This document shows positions 25,589 through 34,279 of a stretch of 36,430 bases of DNA, piece by piece. The first letter of the stretch is position 1; every line of letters begins with the position of its first letter. Source of the stretch: an uncultured Lachnospiraceae bacterium (GTDB lineage Bacteria > Bacillota > Clostridia > Lachnospirales > Lachnospiraceae); contig CATNCF010000029.1 in NCBI GenBank assembly GCA_950097145.1, forward strand, positions 1 through 36,430, in the 5' to 3' direction. A program made the position numbers and the translations under genes. The notes under the pieces were generated by a model. It made no database searches, was not told where the DNA came from, and saw only the letters and a list, made by a program, of their open reading frames with translations.

Positions 25589-26098
25589 CATGAGAAGATC
25601 CATTAAATAACCGTAAACTTCTTCATTTTGGCTTTGCCAATTGGCGCATACAGCTTCTGCCTGTTCCCGGGTCTTGACGGTAATAGTAAGATCAATGAGG
25701 GGGCGTTCCTTTTCTTTAATCTGACAGCGCGCCGCAAATTCCTGATTTGTAGTCTTATAGAAATCCGCCATCACAGAAATTTCCTGGCGAAGCTCCATTT
25801 TATTTTCTGCAAAATAAGATATTACGTCTGCCTTGATGGCAGTGGAAAGTTTATCTGGAAAGTAAGAAAGCGTCTCTCTTCCTGCCGGGGTAATGTAGTA
25901 GTGGGTGTTATTGTGGGTAGATTCCGCACGTACCAGTTCTGCATTGATCAATTCGCTGATAGCCTGCTGGATGGTAAAATAAGTAGTATACTCTTTTTCC
26001 AGCACAAAATTGGAAATCTGGGTATTGGTTAAGGGAAAATCTACACGGTCCAGCATATATAATACAAGCAATTTATATTGAGTCAAGGCTTCTGCCAT
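25583..26098 (-). CDS. DUF4364 winged-helix protein
   Basis: A 171-residue protein of the DUF4364 family, which has a PadR/MarR-like winged helix at the N-terminus (about 5-75: LYMLDRVDFPLTNTQISNFVL, then TIQQAISELINAELV) and a C-terminal alpha/beta part. Probable cytoplasmic DNA-binding regulator. The target is unknown. The ATG follows AAGGAGTG. It starts 11 bp after the radical SAM gene, making it the last gene of the minus-strand maeB-like cluster. The family is restricted largely to Clostridia. Confidence 0.88.
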   Translation of the reverse strand: MAEALTQYKLLVLYMLDRVDFPLTNTQISNFVLEKEYTTYFTIQQAISELINAELVRAESTHNNTHYYITPAGRETLSYFPDKLSTAIKADVISYFAENKMELRQEISVMADFYKTTNQEFAARCQIKEKERPLIDLTITVKTREQAEAVCANWQSQNEEVYGYLMDLLMK

Positions 26099-26109
26099 AG
26101 AATCACTCC

Positions 26110-27063
26110 TTATTTTTTAGTCTGTTGCTGAGATTGGGAGGAACAACAATCATATTTTCCCTGCCAGGTGTCTCTGGATTTTAGTGTCTGATCTATTTGG
26201 TTGAGCACACTGCGTTTAGCACTGCTCCATAGAGGAGCGATTAACAGATTTTTGGGGCCGTCTCCCGTAAGACGGTGGATAGTTATCGTTTCTGGCAGAT
26301 GTTCCAGGCAGTCTGCAATCAGGCTGCAGTAAGTGTCCTGGGATAAAAGAGGAAACGGCTGTTTTCTATATAGGTCTCCTAAATCAGTATCAGACAGGAT
26401 ATGCAGTAATTGCAATTTTATTCCGAATACCTGCAGCGCGCCGGTATGACAGACTGTTTCCAGCATTTGTTCCCGGGTTTCCTGAGGAAGCCCCAGAATT
26501 ACATGGACAATGACAGGAATATGCAAGTATTTTAAGCGTTCCACTGCCTGATGAAAACAATCCAGGGTAAACCCGCTGCGGATAAAACGGCTGGTATTGG
26601 GATGGATAGTCTGAAGACCCAATTCTACCCAGACTGGTTTTATCTGGCTTAATTCTGCCAATAGCTTAAGGATTTCATCAGAGAGGCAGTCAGGACGGGT
26701 GGCAATGGAAAGAATTACCACATCTGGATCTGATATGGCTTCCGTAAAAATTTTACGCAGGTAGTCTGCCGGAGCATAAGTATTGGTGTAGGCCTGGAAA
26801 TATGCAATGAATTTCCGGCAGTTCCGTTTGGCTTGCATCTGCATTTTGGCTGATGCAAGCTGCTGGGGAATGGGAAGGCATCTTTTTTGGGCGAAATCCC
26901 CGCTGCCTGCCTGGCTGCAGAAAATGCAGCCCCGCGTTCCTAAGGTGCCGTCTCTGTTTGGGCAGGTCATGCCCCCGTTTAGCGCCAGACGGTAGACTTT
27001 TTCACCAAAAGTCTGCTTTAAATAGCAGTCCAGGGAATAATATCTTTTTTCATTCCAGAGCAT
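26110..27063 (-). CDS. TIGR01212 family radical SAM protein (YhcC-like)
   Basis: A 317-residue radical SAM protein of the YhcC/TIGR01212 group, with cluster cysteines Cys34, Cys46 and Cys49 (MTCPNRDG, then GCIFCSQ), a C-x11-C-x2-C spacing characteristic of this group and unlike the usual C-x3-C-x2-C. Other conserved stretches are AYFQAYTNTYAP, IATRPDCLSD and WVELGLQT. The reaction is not established for this branch. Related oxygen-independent enzymes include the Elp3-like group. It begins 1 bp after the malic enzyme stop, with AGGAAA upstream, so the three minus-strand genes form one operon. Confidence 0.92.
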   Translation of the reverse strand: MLWNEKRYYSLDCYLKQTFGEKVYRLALNGGMTCPNRDGTLGTRGCIFCSQAGSGDFAQKRCLPIPQQLASAKMQMQAKRNCRKFIAYFQAYTNTYAPADYLRKIFTEAISDPDVVILSIATRPDCLSDEILKLLAELSQIKPVWVELGLQTIHPNTSRFIRSGFTLDCFHQAVERLKYLHIPVIVHVILGLPQETREQMLETVCHTGALQVFGIKLQLLHILSDTDLGDLYRKQPFPLLSQDTYCSLIADCLEHLPETITIHRLTGDGPKNLLIAPLWSSAKRSVLNQIDQTLKSRDTWQGKYDCCSSQSQQQTKK

Positions 27064-27064
27064 A

Positions 27065-28225
27065 TTAGTTTTTTCCTGGAATGTGGGACATAACAGCGTG
27101 GCTTACAGCCTGTGCCACACGGGGATCAAATGCTTCCGGCATAATAAAGTCTTCGCCAAGCTGTTCTGGAGCCACCAGTTCTGCAATGGCTTCTGCCGCT
27201 GCAAGCTTCATTTCTTCTGTGATCTGAGAAGCGTGCCCTTCCAGAGCGCCCTTAAAAATACCTGGAAATGCCACAACGTTATTAATTTGATTTGGGAAAT
27301 CGCTCCGTCCGGTTCCGATAATACGCGCTCCGGCGGCTTTGGCAATGTCTGGCATAATTTCAGGAACTGGATTTGCCATGGCGAATAGGATAGCGTCTTT
27401 ATTCATGGAAGAAACCATTTCAGATGTTACGATGCCAGGGGCGGAGACTCCCACAAAGATATCGGCGCCTTTTAGTGCGTCGGCTAAGGTACCGGTTTGG
27501 TGTTCCGGGTTGGTGGTTTCTGTCATGTTTCGCTGCATCCAGTTCAGTCCGGGATAATCTTTTCCTATGATGCCCAGACGGTCACACATGGTTACATTTG
27601 TAAAACCATAGGTGAGCAGAAGCTTTGTGATGGCAATGCCGGCAGAACCAGCGCCGTTTACTACAACCCGGCAGTTTTCCTTCTGTCTGCCTGTAATTTT
27701 CATGGCATTAATGATTCCGGCAAGCACTACAATTGCTGTGCCGTGTTGATCGTCATGAAAAACAGGAATAGAAAGTGTTTCTTTGAGACGTTCTTCAATT
27801 TCGAAACAGCGGGGAGCAGAAATGTCTTCCAGGTTGATGCCGCCGAAGCCGGGAGCCAGATAAGTGACAGCCTTAATGATTTCTTCTGTGTCCTGGGTGT
27901 CCAGGCAGATGGGAATTGCGTTGATGCCGCCAAATTCCTTAAACAGCACACATTTTCCTTCCATTACCGGCATGGCGGCGTAAGGACCGATATTTCCAAG
28001 CCCCAGGACAGCGCTTCCGTCAGAGACAACGGCTACGGTGTTAGCCTTCATAGTGTAAACGTAGGCATCCTCAGGATTCTCGGCAATGCGTTTACAGGGT
28101 TCTGCTACGCCGGGAGTGTAGGCGATAGATAAATCCTCCCGGGACTTTACAGGAGATTTTGCCATTGTTTCCAGTTTGCCCTGCCATTCTTTATGTAAAA
28201 ATAATGATTTTTCCTGTGTAGTCAT
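27065..28225 (-). CDS. NAD(P)-dependent malic enzyme
   Basis: Oxidative decarboxylation of malate to pyruvate and CO2 with reduction of NAD(P). 386 residues, the short bacterial form without a phosphotransacetylase extension. Motifs seen: SIAYTPGVAEPC (Tyr36), Lys91 in MEGKCVLF, metal ligands in NLEDI and FHDDQHGTA, and the Rossmann loop VVVNGAGSAGIAI. The cofactor cannot be fixed from the sequence alone. The ATG has AAAGGAGTG upstream and a good divergent promoter shared with the rho region. Confidence 0.95.
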   Translation of the reverse strand: MTTQEKSLFLHKEWQGKLETMAKSPVKSREDLSIAYTPGVAEPCKRIAENPEDAYVYTMKANTVAVVSDGSAVLGLGNIGPYAAMPVMEGKCVLFKEFGGINAIPICLDTQDTEEIIKAVTYLAPGFGGINLEDISAPRCFEIEERLKETLSIPVFHDDQHGTAIVVLAGIINAMKITGRQKENCRVVVNGAGSAGIAITKLLLTYGFTNVTMCDRLGIIGKDYPGLNWMQRNMTETTNPEHQTGTLADALKGADIFVGVSAPGIVTSEMVSSMNKDAILFAMANPVPEIMPDIAKAAGARIIGTGRSDFPNQINNVVAFPGIFKGALEGHASQITEEMKLAAAEAIAELVAPEQLGEDFIMPEAFDPRVAQAVSHAVMSHIPGKN

Positions 28226-28272
28226 AGTATTATCACTCCTTTGTATTGGTTCATATTAAGAAGAATCAATTA

Positions 28273-28301
28273 ATCATAGCATGAAAAAAAATCTAAATCA
28301 A
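28273..28301 (-). promoter_or_regulatory. Promoter of the malic enzyme operon
   Basis: On the minus strand TTGATT (28301-28296), 17-nt spacer, TATGAT (28278-28273), 47 bp before the ATG. Confidence 0.7.
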
Positions 28302-28312
28302 GAAAAATGGAC

Positions 28313-28341
28313 TTTCTATTTACAAAAAGATAGTGTATAAT
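28313..28341 (+). promoter_or_regulatory. Candidate rho promoter with consensus -10
   Basis: Perfect TATAAT (28336-28341), preceded by TG directly, with a poor -35 (TTTCTA, 28313-28318) at 17 nt. It would give a leader of about 70 nt before the ATG at 28419, long enough for control of rho. Confidence 0.5.
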
Positions 28342-28418
28342 GAGTTCACTACATTATGAAATTAGTCATAGTCAACTCAGACATAGATTCCCAATTTAAC
28401 AGTTAAAAGGAGAAGTAT

Positions 28419-29891
28419 ATGAGAGAAAAATATGAAAGTTTATCTGTACCAGTATTACGGGATGTGGCAAAATCCAGAGGACTGAAGCATCTATCGGGAC
28501 TGAAAAAGAGTGAACTGGTAGATTTAATGCTGAAAGAGGACGAGAAGGCTGCAAAGTCAGAAAAAGAGGAGAAGGGGGCGGAAGCGGCAGAGATACAGGA
28601 GCATCAGGAGAGGGTAGATGGGGGGAAGCAGGAAGAAAAAACTCCTGCGCAGCATGACAGCCGCAGCGAGCGGGGGGACAGAACTACAAGGAATGAACGG
28701 CCGGAGCGCAAATCTTCAAAGATAATTACTGCAGACGGCATAGAGATTGATAATCCGGAGCTGGACAGCGGGATCAGCGCCCATGGAATTTTGGAGGTTA
28801 TGCCGGATGGATATGGATTTATCAGATGTGAGAATTATCTTCCAGGCGAGCATGACGTATATGTTTCGCCATCTCAAATACGGAAGTTTGGTTTGAAAAC
28901 AGGGGATATTATTAATGGCAATACCAGGGTGAAAACCCAGCAGGAAAAATTCAGCGCTTTATTGTACATCCGCAGCATTAATGGCTGTCATCCGTCGGAA
29001 ATTCTCCGGCGTCCCAACTTTGAAGATCTGACACCTATTTTCCCAAATGAAAGAATTCGTTTAGAAACAGACCGGGGAGCGGCAGCCATGCGTATTATGG
29101 ATGTGGTGTCTCCTATTGGTAAAGGGCAGCGCGGTATGATTGTTTCTCCGCCAAAAGCAGGAAAGACAACTTTGTTAAAACAGGTGGCAAGGGCGGTGAC
29201 CAGGAATCATCCAGATATGCATCTGATCATACTGCTGATTGATGAACGCCCGGAAGAGGTGACGGATATTAAGGAGGCAATTGAAGGAAAAAATGTAGAA
29301 GTGATTTATTCTACTTTTGACGAGCTTCCAGAGCACCATAAGCGTGTGTCAGAGATGGTCATAGAGCGTGCAAGGCGTCTGGTAGAACATGGAAAGGATG
29401 TGATGATCCTTTTAGACAGTATTACCCGCCTGGCAAGAGCGTATAATCTGATTGTTCCACCCAGCGGAAGAACATTGTCCGGAGGCATTGACCCAGCGGC
29501 CCTTCATATGCCGAAACGGTTTTTTGGCGCGGCCCGAAATATGCGGGAGGGAGGAAGTATTACCATTCTGGCCACAGCTCTGGTGGATACTGGAAGCAGA
29601 ATGGATGATGTGGTCTACGAGGAATTTAAGGGCACAGGCAATATGGAGCTGATTTTGGACCGCAAGCTGTCTGAGCGCAGGATTTTTCCGGCAGTTGATA
29701 TCATAAAATCCGGGACCAGAAGAGAAGATTTATTGCTGAATCGTGAGGAACAGGAAGCTGTGGAAGTGATGAGGCGTGCTATTAATGGCATGAAAGCAGA
29801 TGAAGCAGTGGAGAGTATTTTGAATTTATTTGTGCGTACCAATCATAATCGGGAGTTCTGCCAGATGGTAAAAAAGACAAAACTTTTGTAG
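28419..29891 (+). CDS. rho: Transcription termination factor Rho
   Basis: Hexameric RNA helicase/ATPase that ends transcription of untranslated RNA. 490 residues: Rho N-terminal helical domain (1-40), a polar, charged insert (about 40-105), RNA-binding cold-shock-like domain (about 118-190, [20 protein letters not shown]), and the RecA-type ATPase with Walker [10 protein letters not shown] (243-251), [13 protein letters not shown]-loop [12 protein letters not shown] and R-loop KGTGNME. The ATG follows AAAAGGAG. The insert is longer than in Rho of E. coli and is a known variable region in other phyla. It is upstream of rpmE, which has its own promoter. Confidence 0.98.
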   Translation: MREKYESLSVPVLRDVAKSRGLKHLSGLKKSELVDLMLKEDEKAAKSEKEEKGAEAAEIQEHQERVDGGKQEEKTPAQHDSRSERGDRTTRNERPERKSSKIITADGIEIDNPELDSGISAHGILEVMPDGYGFIRCENYLPGEHDVYVSPSQIRKFGLKTGDIINGNTRVKTQQEKFSALLYIRSINGCHPSEILRRPNFEDLTPIFPNERIRLETDRGAAAMRIMDVVSPIGKGQRGMIVSPPKAGKTTLLKQVARAVTRNHPDMHLIILLIDERPEEVTDIKEAIEGKNVEVIYSTFDELPEHHKRVSEMVIERARRLVEHGKDVMILLDSITRLARAYNLIVPPSGRTLSGGIDPAALHMPKRFFGAARNMREGGSITILATALVDTGSRMDDVVYEEFKGTGNMELILDRKLSERRIFPAVDIIKSGTRREDLLLNREEQEAVEVMRRAINGMKADEAVESILNLFVRTNHNREFCQMVKKTKLL

Positions 29892-29938
29892 CGGTATTTG
29901 TGACAGTTCAGCAATTTACAAATATTTTGTAAAAGAAC

Positions 29939-29967
29939 TTGCATATAAATTAAATGTATGCTACAAT
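29939..29967 (+). promoter_or_regulatory. rpmE promoter
   Basis: TTGCAT (29939-29944), 17-nt spacer, TACAAT (29962-29967). It leaves an approximately 75-nt leader before the ATG. Confidence 0.65.
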
Positions 29968-30048
29968 AATAAAGCTGTTGCATAGACAATGGTACAAGCA
30001 GAAAATCAGGTTGAAAATTTTGAAATATAAAATGAAGAGGTGAAAAAT

Positions 30049-30255
30049 ATGAGAGAAGGAATCCATCCAGGTTATCAGCAGGCAACGGTAACATGCAACT
30101 GTGGGAATACTTTCGTGACAGGATCTACAAAGAAAGATATCCACGTTGAAATCTGTTCCAAATGCCATCCGTTCTATACGGGACAGCAGAAGGCTGCTCA
30201 GGCTCGTGGACGTATTGATAAGTTCAACAGAAAGTACGGTTTGAACAATCAGTAA
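30049..30255 (+). CDS. rpmE: 50S ribosomal protein L31 (zinc-binding type)
   Basis: Small ribosomal protein bridging the two subunits, 68 residues. The ATG at 30049 is 6 nt after GAGGTG. A GTG 9 bp earlier overlaps that site. Four zinc-ligand cysteines are present (Cys16, Cys18, Cys36, Cys39 in TCNCGN and CSKCHPFY), so it is the C+ form rather than the zinc-free paralogue that replaces it under zinc shortage. A strong terminator follows. Confidence 0.97.
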   Translation: MREGIHPGYQQATVTCNCGNTFVTGSTKKDIHVEICSKCHPFYTGQQKAAQARGRIDKFNRKYGLNNQ

Positions 30256-30274
30256 TGATTGTATTCAAACAGAG

Positions 30275-30310
30275 GAGGATGTCTTTTTCGTCGGCATCCT
30301 CTATTTTTGT
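30275..30310 (+). terminator. Rho-independent terminator after rpmE
   Basis: A 9-bp stem (30275-30283 with 30293-30301, one G-T pair), 9-nt loop and TATTTTTGT tail. Confidence 0.85.
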
Positions 30311-30441
30311 ATTATTAGGAAAGTTCTTTGGTATTTTTATAAAACTTGTATGGCAGCGGAGAGATATATTAGTGCTAAAATAATATGCTGCGGGCGGGAA
30401 ATTCAATAAAAAGAATTTCCTCTATAAAGGGAGTGAAGGAT

Positions 30442-31380
30442 GTGGCTTATTCTGGAATTGGCGGGCAGGCTGTCATAGAAGGCGTGATGATGAAACACAA
30501 AGATACATACGCTGTGGCAGTCCGCAAACCAGATCATGAAATTATCGTAGAGAAGAAAAATTATAATGGGATTTGTAAGAATGTGATTCTGCGAAATTTG
30601 ATATTTGTCAGGGGAATTATCAATTTTATTGAGTCCATGGTATTAGGGATGTCCACTCTGACTTTTTCAGCTTCTTTTTTTGAAGAGGAGGATAAGAAAA
30701 AAGATGATTCTTCTGAGGAGTTCCCCCAAGAGCGGAATAAGAAGAAGGAAAGTTTGGAGGCGGGACTGACGATTGCAGTGTCTCTGATATTTGCGGTGGC
30801 AATTTTTATGGTGCTGCCTTTTTATGCTTCTCTGATTTTTCAAAAATATATTGCGTCTGAGACATTGATAATTCTTATTGAAGGTGTGTTACGGCTGCTG
30901 ATCTTTTTTGCATATATACTTTTGATTTCACAGATGGAGGATGTCCGGCGGGTATTTATGTACCATGGGGCAGAGCATAAATGTATCAACTGCATAGAAC
31001 ATGGAATGGATTTGACGGTGGAAAATGTGAAGAAAAGTTCCAGGGAACATAAACGCTGTGGGACCAGTTTTCTCTTCTTCGTGGTCATTATTTCAATTTT
31101 GGCAACAATGTTTATCCGGGTGGATTCCAGAATGCTCCGCCTGGTACTGAGAATAGCGATTATCCCATTGGTTGCAGGGATTTCTTATGAGTTTATCCGG
31201 CTTGCTGGGAGAAGTGATAATGCGCTGATTAATTTCTTAAGTAAGCCGGGTCTTTGGATGCAGAGACTGACTACCAGAGAGCCGGACGAAGAGATGATTG
31301 AAGTGGGCATTGCTTCTGTGGAGGCAGTTTTTGACTGGAAAAGCTATGTGGAAACTGTAAGAAAGGAAGAGGCGTCATGA
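30442..31380 (+). CDS. yqhQ: DUF1385 membrane protein (YqhQ-like)
   Basis: A 312-residue integral membrane protein of DUF1385. The GTG at 30442 is chosen because AAGGGAG lies 8 nt upstream and because the family opens with SGIGGQAVIEGVMM. An ATG 57 bp earlier (30385) has no ribosome site. After a soluble N-terminus and a charged Glu/Lys linker (about 85-115), about four hydrophobic helices follow (for example TIAVSLIFAVAIFMVLPF and FLFFVVIISILATMF). The conserved cytoplasmic-loop motif YHGAEHKCINCIEHG is present. The function is unknown. The last bases overlap the start of prmC (ATGA), so it is coupled to the translation-termination genes. Confidence 0.9.
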   Translation: MAYSGIGGQAVIEGVMMKHKDTYAVAVRKPDHEIIVEKKNYNGICKNVILRNLIFVRGIINFIESMVLGMSTLTFSASFFEEEDKKKDDSSEEFPQERNKKKESLEAGLTIAVSLIFAVAIFMVLPFYASLIFQKYIASETLIILIEGVLRLLIFFAYILLISQMEDVRRVFMYHGAEHKCINCIEHGMDLTVENVKKSSREHKRCGTSFLFFVVIISILATMFIRVDSRMLRLVLRIAIIPLVAGISYEFIRLAGRSDNALINFLSKPGLWMQRLTTREPDEEMIEVGIASVEAVFDWKSYVETVRKEEAS

Positions 31381-32213
31381 CATTTGAAGAGGCGTGGAGC
31401 TATGGGAAACTGGTATTACAGAGTGTCGGGATTTTAGAATGCGAGCTTGATTCCTGGTATCTTTTGGAATATCTTTTTAAAATTGACAAGAGCTGGTATT
31501 ATCTCCACAGCTCAGAAAAAATGCCGGAAGAGAAAGTTCAGGAGTATGAGCTTTTGCTAAAGAAACGCAGTGAGCGTGTTCCTTTACAGTATATTACTGG
31601 AAGCCAGGAATTTATGGGATTAAATTTCAAGGTAAATTCACATGTGCTGATTCCAAGGCAGGATTCGGAAACACTGGTGGAAGAGGCGGTAAAAAGGCTG
31701 GAACCGGACATGGAGGTATTAGATCTCTGCACTGGTTCTGGCTGCGTAATTATTAGTATTATGAAACAGAAGAAAATTATTGGAACAGCGAGCGACATTT
31801 CAAAGCAGGCGCTTTTAATTGCAAAAGAAAATGCAAAAAGCAACCAGATGGAAGTAAATCTGGTACGCAGTGATTTGTTCCAGAATATTACAGGGAAATA
31901 TGATATGATCGTTGCAAATCCGCCCTACATTCCTACAGAGGAGATTGCAGGTTTAATGCCGGAGGTAAGGATCTTTGAACCAATAGACGCGCTGGACGGC
32001 AAAGAGGATGGAATGTATTTTTATCATAGGATTGTGCGGGAAAGCCGTAAATTTCTGAAGTCCAATGGGTATCTGTGTTTGGAAATCGGGCATGATCAAG
32101 GAGGAAGAGTTGCATTTCTAATGGAAGAGAACGGATACCGGAATGTGAAGGTAGTAAAAGATCTTGCAAGAAATAACCGGGTCGTGTGTGGAAACTTGCC
32201 GGCAGTGAAATAG
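31377..32213 (+). CDS. prmC: Peptide chain release factor N(5)-glutamine methyltransferase
   Basis: Methylates the glutamine of the GGQ motif in release factors 1 and 2, using SAM. 278 residues with an N-terminal helical bundle (1-85), SAM-binding [14 protein letters not shown], and the glutamine-binding NPPY (181-184). The start overlaps the stop of the DUF1385 gene by 4 bp. prfA, its substrate protein, is next in the operon, the classical arrangement. Confidence 0.97.
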   Translation: MTFEEAWSYGKLVLQSVGILECELDSWYLLEYLFKIDKSWYYLHSSEKMPEEKVQEYELLLKKRSERVPLQYITGSQEFMGLNFKVNSHVLIPRQDSETLVEEAVKRLEPDMEVLDLCTGSGCVIISIMKQKKIIGTASDISKQALLIAKENAKSNQMEVNLVRSDLFQNITGKYDMIVANPPYIPTEEIAGLMPEVRIFEPIDALDGKEDGMYFYHRIVRESRKFLKSNGYLCLEIGHDQGGRVAFLMEENGYRNVKVVKDLARNNRVVCGNLPAVK

Positions 32214-32227
32214 AAAGGAAGAGTTTT

Positions 32228-33301
32228 ATGTTTGATAAATTAGATGATATTCTTCTTCGGTTTGAAGAAATCATGAATCAGTTAAGTGAGCCTGATGTGG
32301 CGAATGATACCAATCGTTTCCGCAAACTTATGAAGGAACAGAGTGATCTTGCTTCAATTGTGGAGGCTTATAAGGAATATAAGCAGGAAAAGCAGAACAT
32401 TGAAGATTCTCTTTCCATGCTGGAAGAAGAAAGCGATGAGGAGATGCGGGAACTTGCCAAAGAAGAACTCAGCGGTTCCAGGGAAAAAGTGGAGAAATTG
32501 GAGAATAGGTTAAAAATTCTTCTGCTGCCTAAGGATCCGAATGACGACAAGAATGTTATTGTGGAAATCCGTGCCGGTGCAGGCGGAGACGAAGCGGCAT
32601 TGTTTGCAGCAGAAATTTACCGTATGTATGTACATTTCGCTGAAGGGCGCCGATGGAAAGTAGAAACCATGGAATGTGAAGAGATCGGCATTGGCGGCAT
32701 GAAGAATGTTACTTTTATGATTGCCGGGCAGGGCGCTTATTCCGTGATGAAATATGAATCCGGTGTGCACCGGGTACAGAGGGTGCCGGAGACAGAATCT
32801 GGCGGCCGCATTCATACCTCTACCATCACTGTTGCAGTAATGCCGGAGGCGGAGGATGTGGATATTGTCATTGATGAGAAAGATATCCGCATTGACGTTA
32901 TGCGGGCTTCCGGAAACGGCGGCCAATGTGTAAATACTACGGATTCTGCAGTGCGGCTGACCCACTATCCCACCGGAATTGTGATCTACAGCCAGACAGA
33001 GAAGTCCCAGCTTCAGAATAAAGAGAAAGCATTTGCCCTGCTTCGCACAAAACTTTATGATATGGAATGCCAGAAACAGCATGATGCAGAAGCGGAAGCA
33101 AGAAGAAGCCAGATTGGCACAGGCGATCGTTCGGAAAAGATTCGGACATATAATTTCCCACAGGGACGTGTCACGGATCATCGTATTAACCTGACTTTGT
33201 ATAAGCTGGATAAAGTCATGAATGGGGATATTCAGGAAATTGTGGACGCCTGTATTGCAGCCGACCAGGCGGCGAAGCTGGCTAAGATGGGTGAAAACTA
33301 G
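32228..33301 (+). CDS. prfA: Peptide chain release factor 1
   Basis: Recognises UAA and UAG and triggers peptide release. 357 residues from the ATG at 32228 (AAAGGAAGAG upstream). A longer in-frame GTG at 32186 overlaps prmC and is rejected. The catalytic GGQ is at 231-233 in [16 protein letters not shown], the glutamine being the target of PrmC. The codon-reading region [18 protein letters not shown] is typical. The gene ends the operon at a strong terminator. Confidence 0.98.
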   Translation: MFDKLDDILLRFEEIMNQLSEPDVANDTNRFRKLMKEQSDLASIVEAYKEYKQEKQNIEDSLSMLEEESDEEMRELAKEELSGSREKVEKLENRLKILLLPKDPNDDKNVIVEIRAGAGGDEAALFAAEIYRMYVHFAEGRRWKVETMECEEIGIGGMKNVTFMIAGQGAYSVMKYESGVHRVQRVPETESGGRIHTSTITVAVMPEAEDVDIVIDEKDIRIDVMRASGNGGQCVNTTDSAVRLTHYPTGIVIYSQTEKSQLQNKEKAFALLRTKLYDMECQKQHDAEAEARRSQIGTGDRSEKIRTYNFPQGRVTDHRINLTLYKLDKVMNGDIQEIVDACIAADQAAKLAKMGEN

Positions 33302-33358
33302 GGGAGATGTGGCAGCTTTTATCTAAGCTGAAAAATAAGAATTTGAATAAATGTGGGC

Positions 33359-33394
33359 AAAAGACAGTCACGGACAGATGGCTGTCTTTTTATG
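33359..33394 (+). terminator. Terminator of the yqhQ-prmC-prfA operon
   Basis: AAAAGACAG (33359-33367) pairs with CTGTCTTTT (33382-33390), extended by a T-G and a C-G pair, followed by a T-rich tail. Confidence 0.85.
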
Positions 33395-33520
33395 TTTGGG
33401 TGTCGTTGTTGCATTGTTTAGCACTATTTGGGTGGTATGGATGAATGCGTAGTCTCTTCCAGAAAATTTTTGAGAAAAGAAGAAGTAGGAGTTATGGCTT
33501 TATGGTGCATTCATTTTTCC

Positions 33521-33549
33521 TTGTAGGATTTAGAAAACTGCGTTATACT
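33521..33549 (+). promoter_or_regulatory. Candidate promoter of the HD/GHKL locus
   Basis: TTGTAG (33521-33526), 17-nt spacer, TATACT (33544-33549), 80 bp before the ATG at 33629. Confidence 0.5.
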
Positions 33550-33628
33550 AATATAGCGTAAGCAATTTTATGAAAGATTATTAGTTTGGGAAAGGAAAAA
33601 ATTACATAAAATACCAAGGAGGAGTAAA

Positions 33629-34279
33629 ATGATTGAACAGTTAAGGAGTAATGCAGAACTTAATGCAGAAAAAGCAGAAAATTTGAGGACATTTAGTGGA
33701 CTAAAATTATTGCATATTAAAAAGCAGGTTGAAAAACTATTATCACATATTGGAGATTATGGTTTTTTCATAGAGTATACAAAACATGATATTTCCCATA
33801 TTGAAGAGATGTTAAAGATTGTAGAATGGCTTATTCCTGGGCAAACTCAAGATGTTATGACGCCTGCGGAATGGATGATGCTTGTTCTTTCAATTTATTT
33901 TCATGATATGGGAATGCTGATTACAAAGGATGAATTTGATAATAGAGGGGCTTCTGATTTTTCTGACTATAAAAAAGATGTATACAATCTTAAATATGGC
34001 AGGGATTATTTACAGAAGACACAAAGTTTGGGAGAAAAAGAGGATGTATTTTTATATCAGGAGTATGTAAGAAAAAATCATGCTAAAAGGATTAGGATGT
34101 GGATATCGGGAGGGCCTGAAGGAAATGCAGAATTAGTTGGGGAAATTCAGAAACTGCTATCCCCATTAGATGATTTATTTAGACAAGATTTAGCGATGAT
34201 TTGTGAAAGCCATCATCTAAATAATCTTCGGGATTATTCTGTTTATGATACTAACAGATGCTATGAGTCGGCAGAGTGA
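33629..34279 (+). CDS. HD-domain protein, apparently truncated
   Basis: A 216-residue HD-fold ORF with a strong AAGGAGGAG site. Putative metal ligands appear in order: HDISH (His53, His57), YFHDMG (His92-Asp93), RKNHAKR (His151) and CESHHLNN (His195-His196). HD enzymes usually hydrolyse phosphate esters or nucleotides. The expected last part of the domain, a helix with Ala-Asp-Leu-Leu-Asp type sequence that carries the final Asp ligand, is missing: the frame stops about 20 residues after the HH pair. The ATPase ORF overlaps its end by 35 bp in the +1 frame. I read this as the N-terminal half of a larger HD-GHKL protein interrupted by deletion and frameshift. A separately encoded, partially active HD protein is the alternative. 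Confidence 0.75.
   Translation: MIEQLRSNAELNAEKAENLRTFSGLKLLHIKKQVEKLLSHIGDYGFFIEYTKHDISHIEEMLKIVEWLIPGQTQDVMTPAEWMMLVLSIYFHDMGMLITKDEFDNRGASDFSDYKKDVYNLKYGRDYLQKTQSLGEKEDVFLYQEYVRKNHAKRIRMWISGGPEGNAELVGEIQKLLSPLDDLFRQDLAMICESHHLNNLRDYSVYDTNRCYESAE

Larger units (their letters stand above)
33302..33628. other. Gap between the core operon and the accessory locus
   Basis: 327 bp with no gene. It holds the prfA terminator (33359-33394), an 8-bp inverted repeat (ATGAATGC 33441-33448 and GCATTCAT 33507-33514) and the promoter of the HD gene. No tRNA end or attachment site was recognised. Base composition turns A+T rich from about 33400 onward. Confidence 0.6.

Noticed and set aside
27497..28132. 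211-residue plus-strand ORF
   Set aside because: Antisense of the malic enzyme, whose catalytic and Rossmann motifs are intact on the minus strand.
29915..29937. A+T-only hairpin after rho as a terminator
   Set aside because: The stem has no G-C strength and no T run follows. The rpmE promoter begins here.
30385..30441. Upstream ATG extension of the DUF1385 protein
   Set aside because: No ribosome site, and the family normally begins at the SGIGGQAVIEG region, which the GTG at 30442 provides.
33441..33514. 8-bp inverted repeat as attachment site
   Set aside because: Too short and widely spaced, and there is no integrase or direct repeat to support it.
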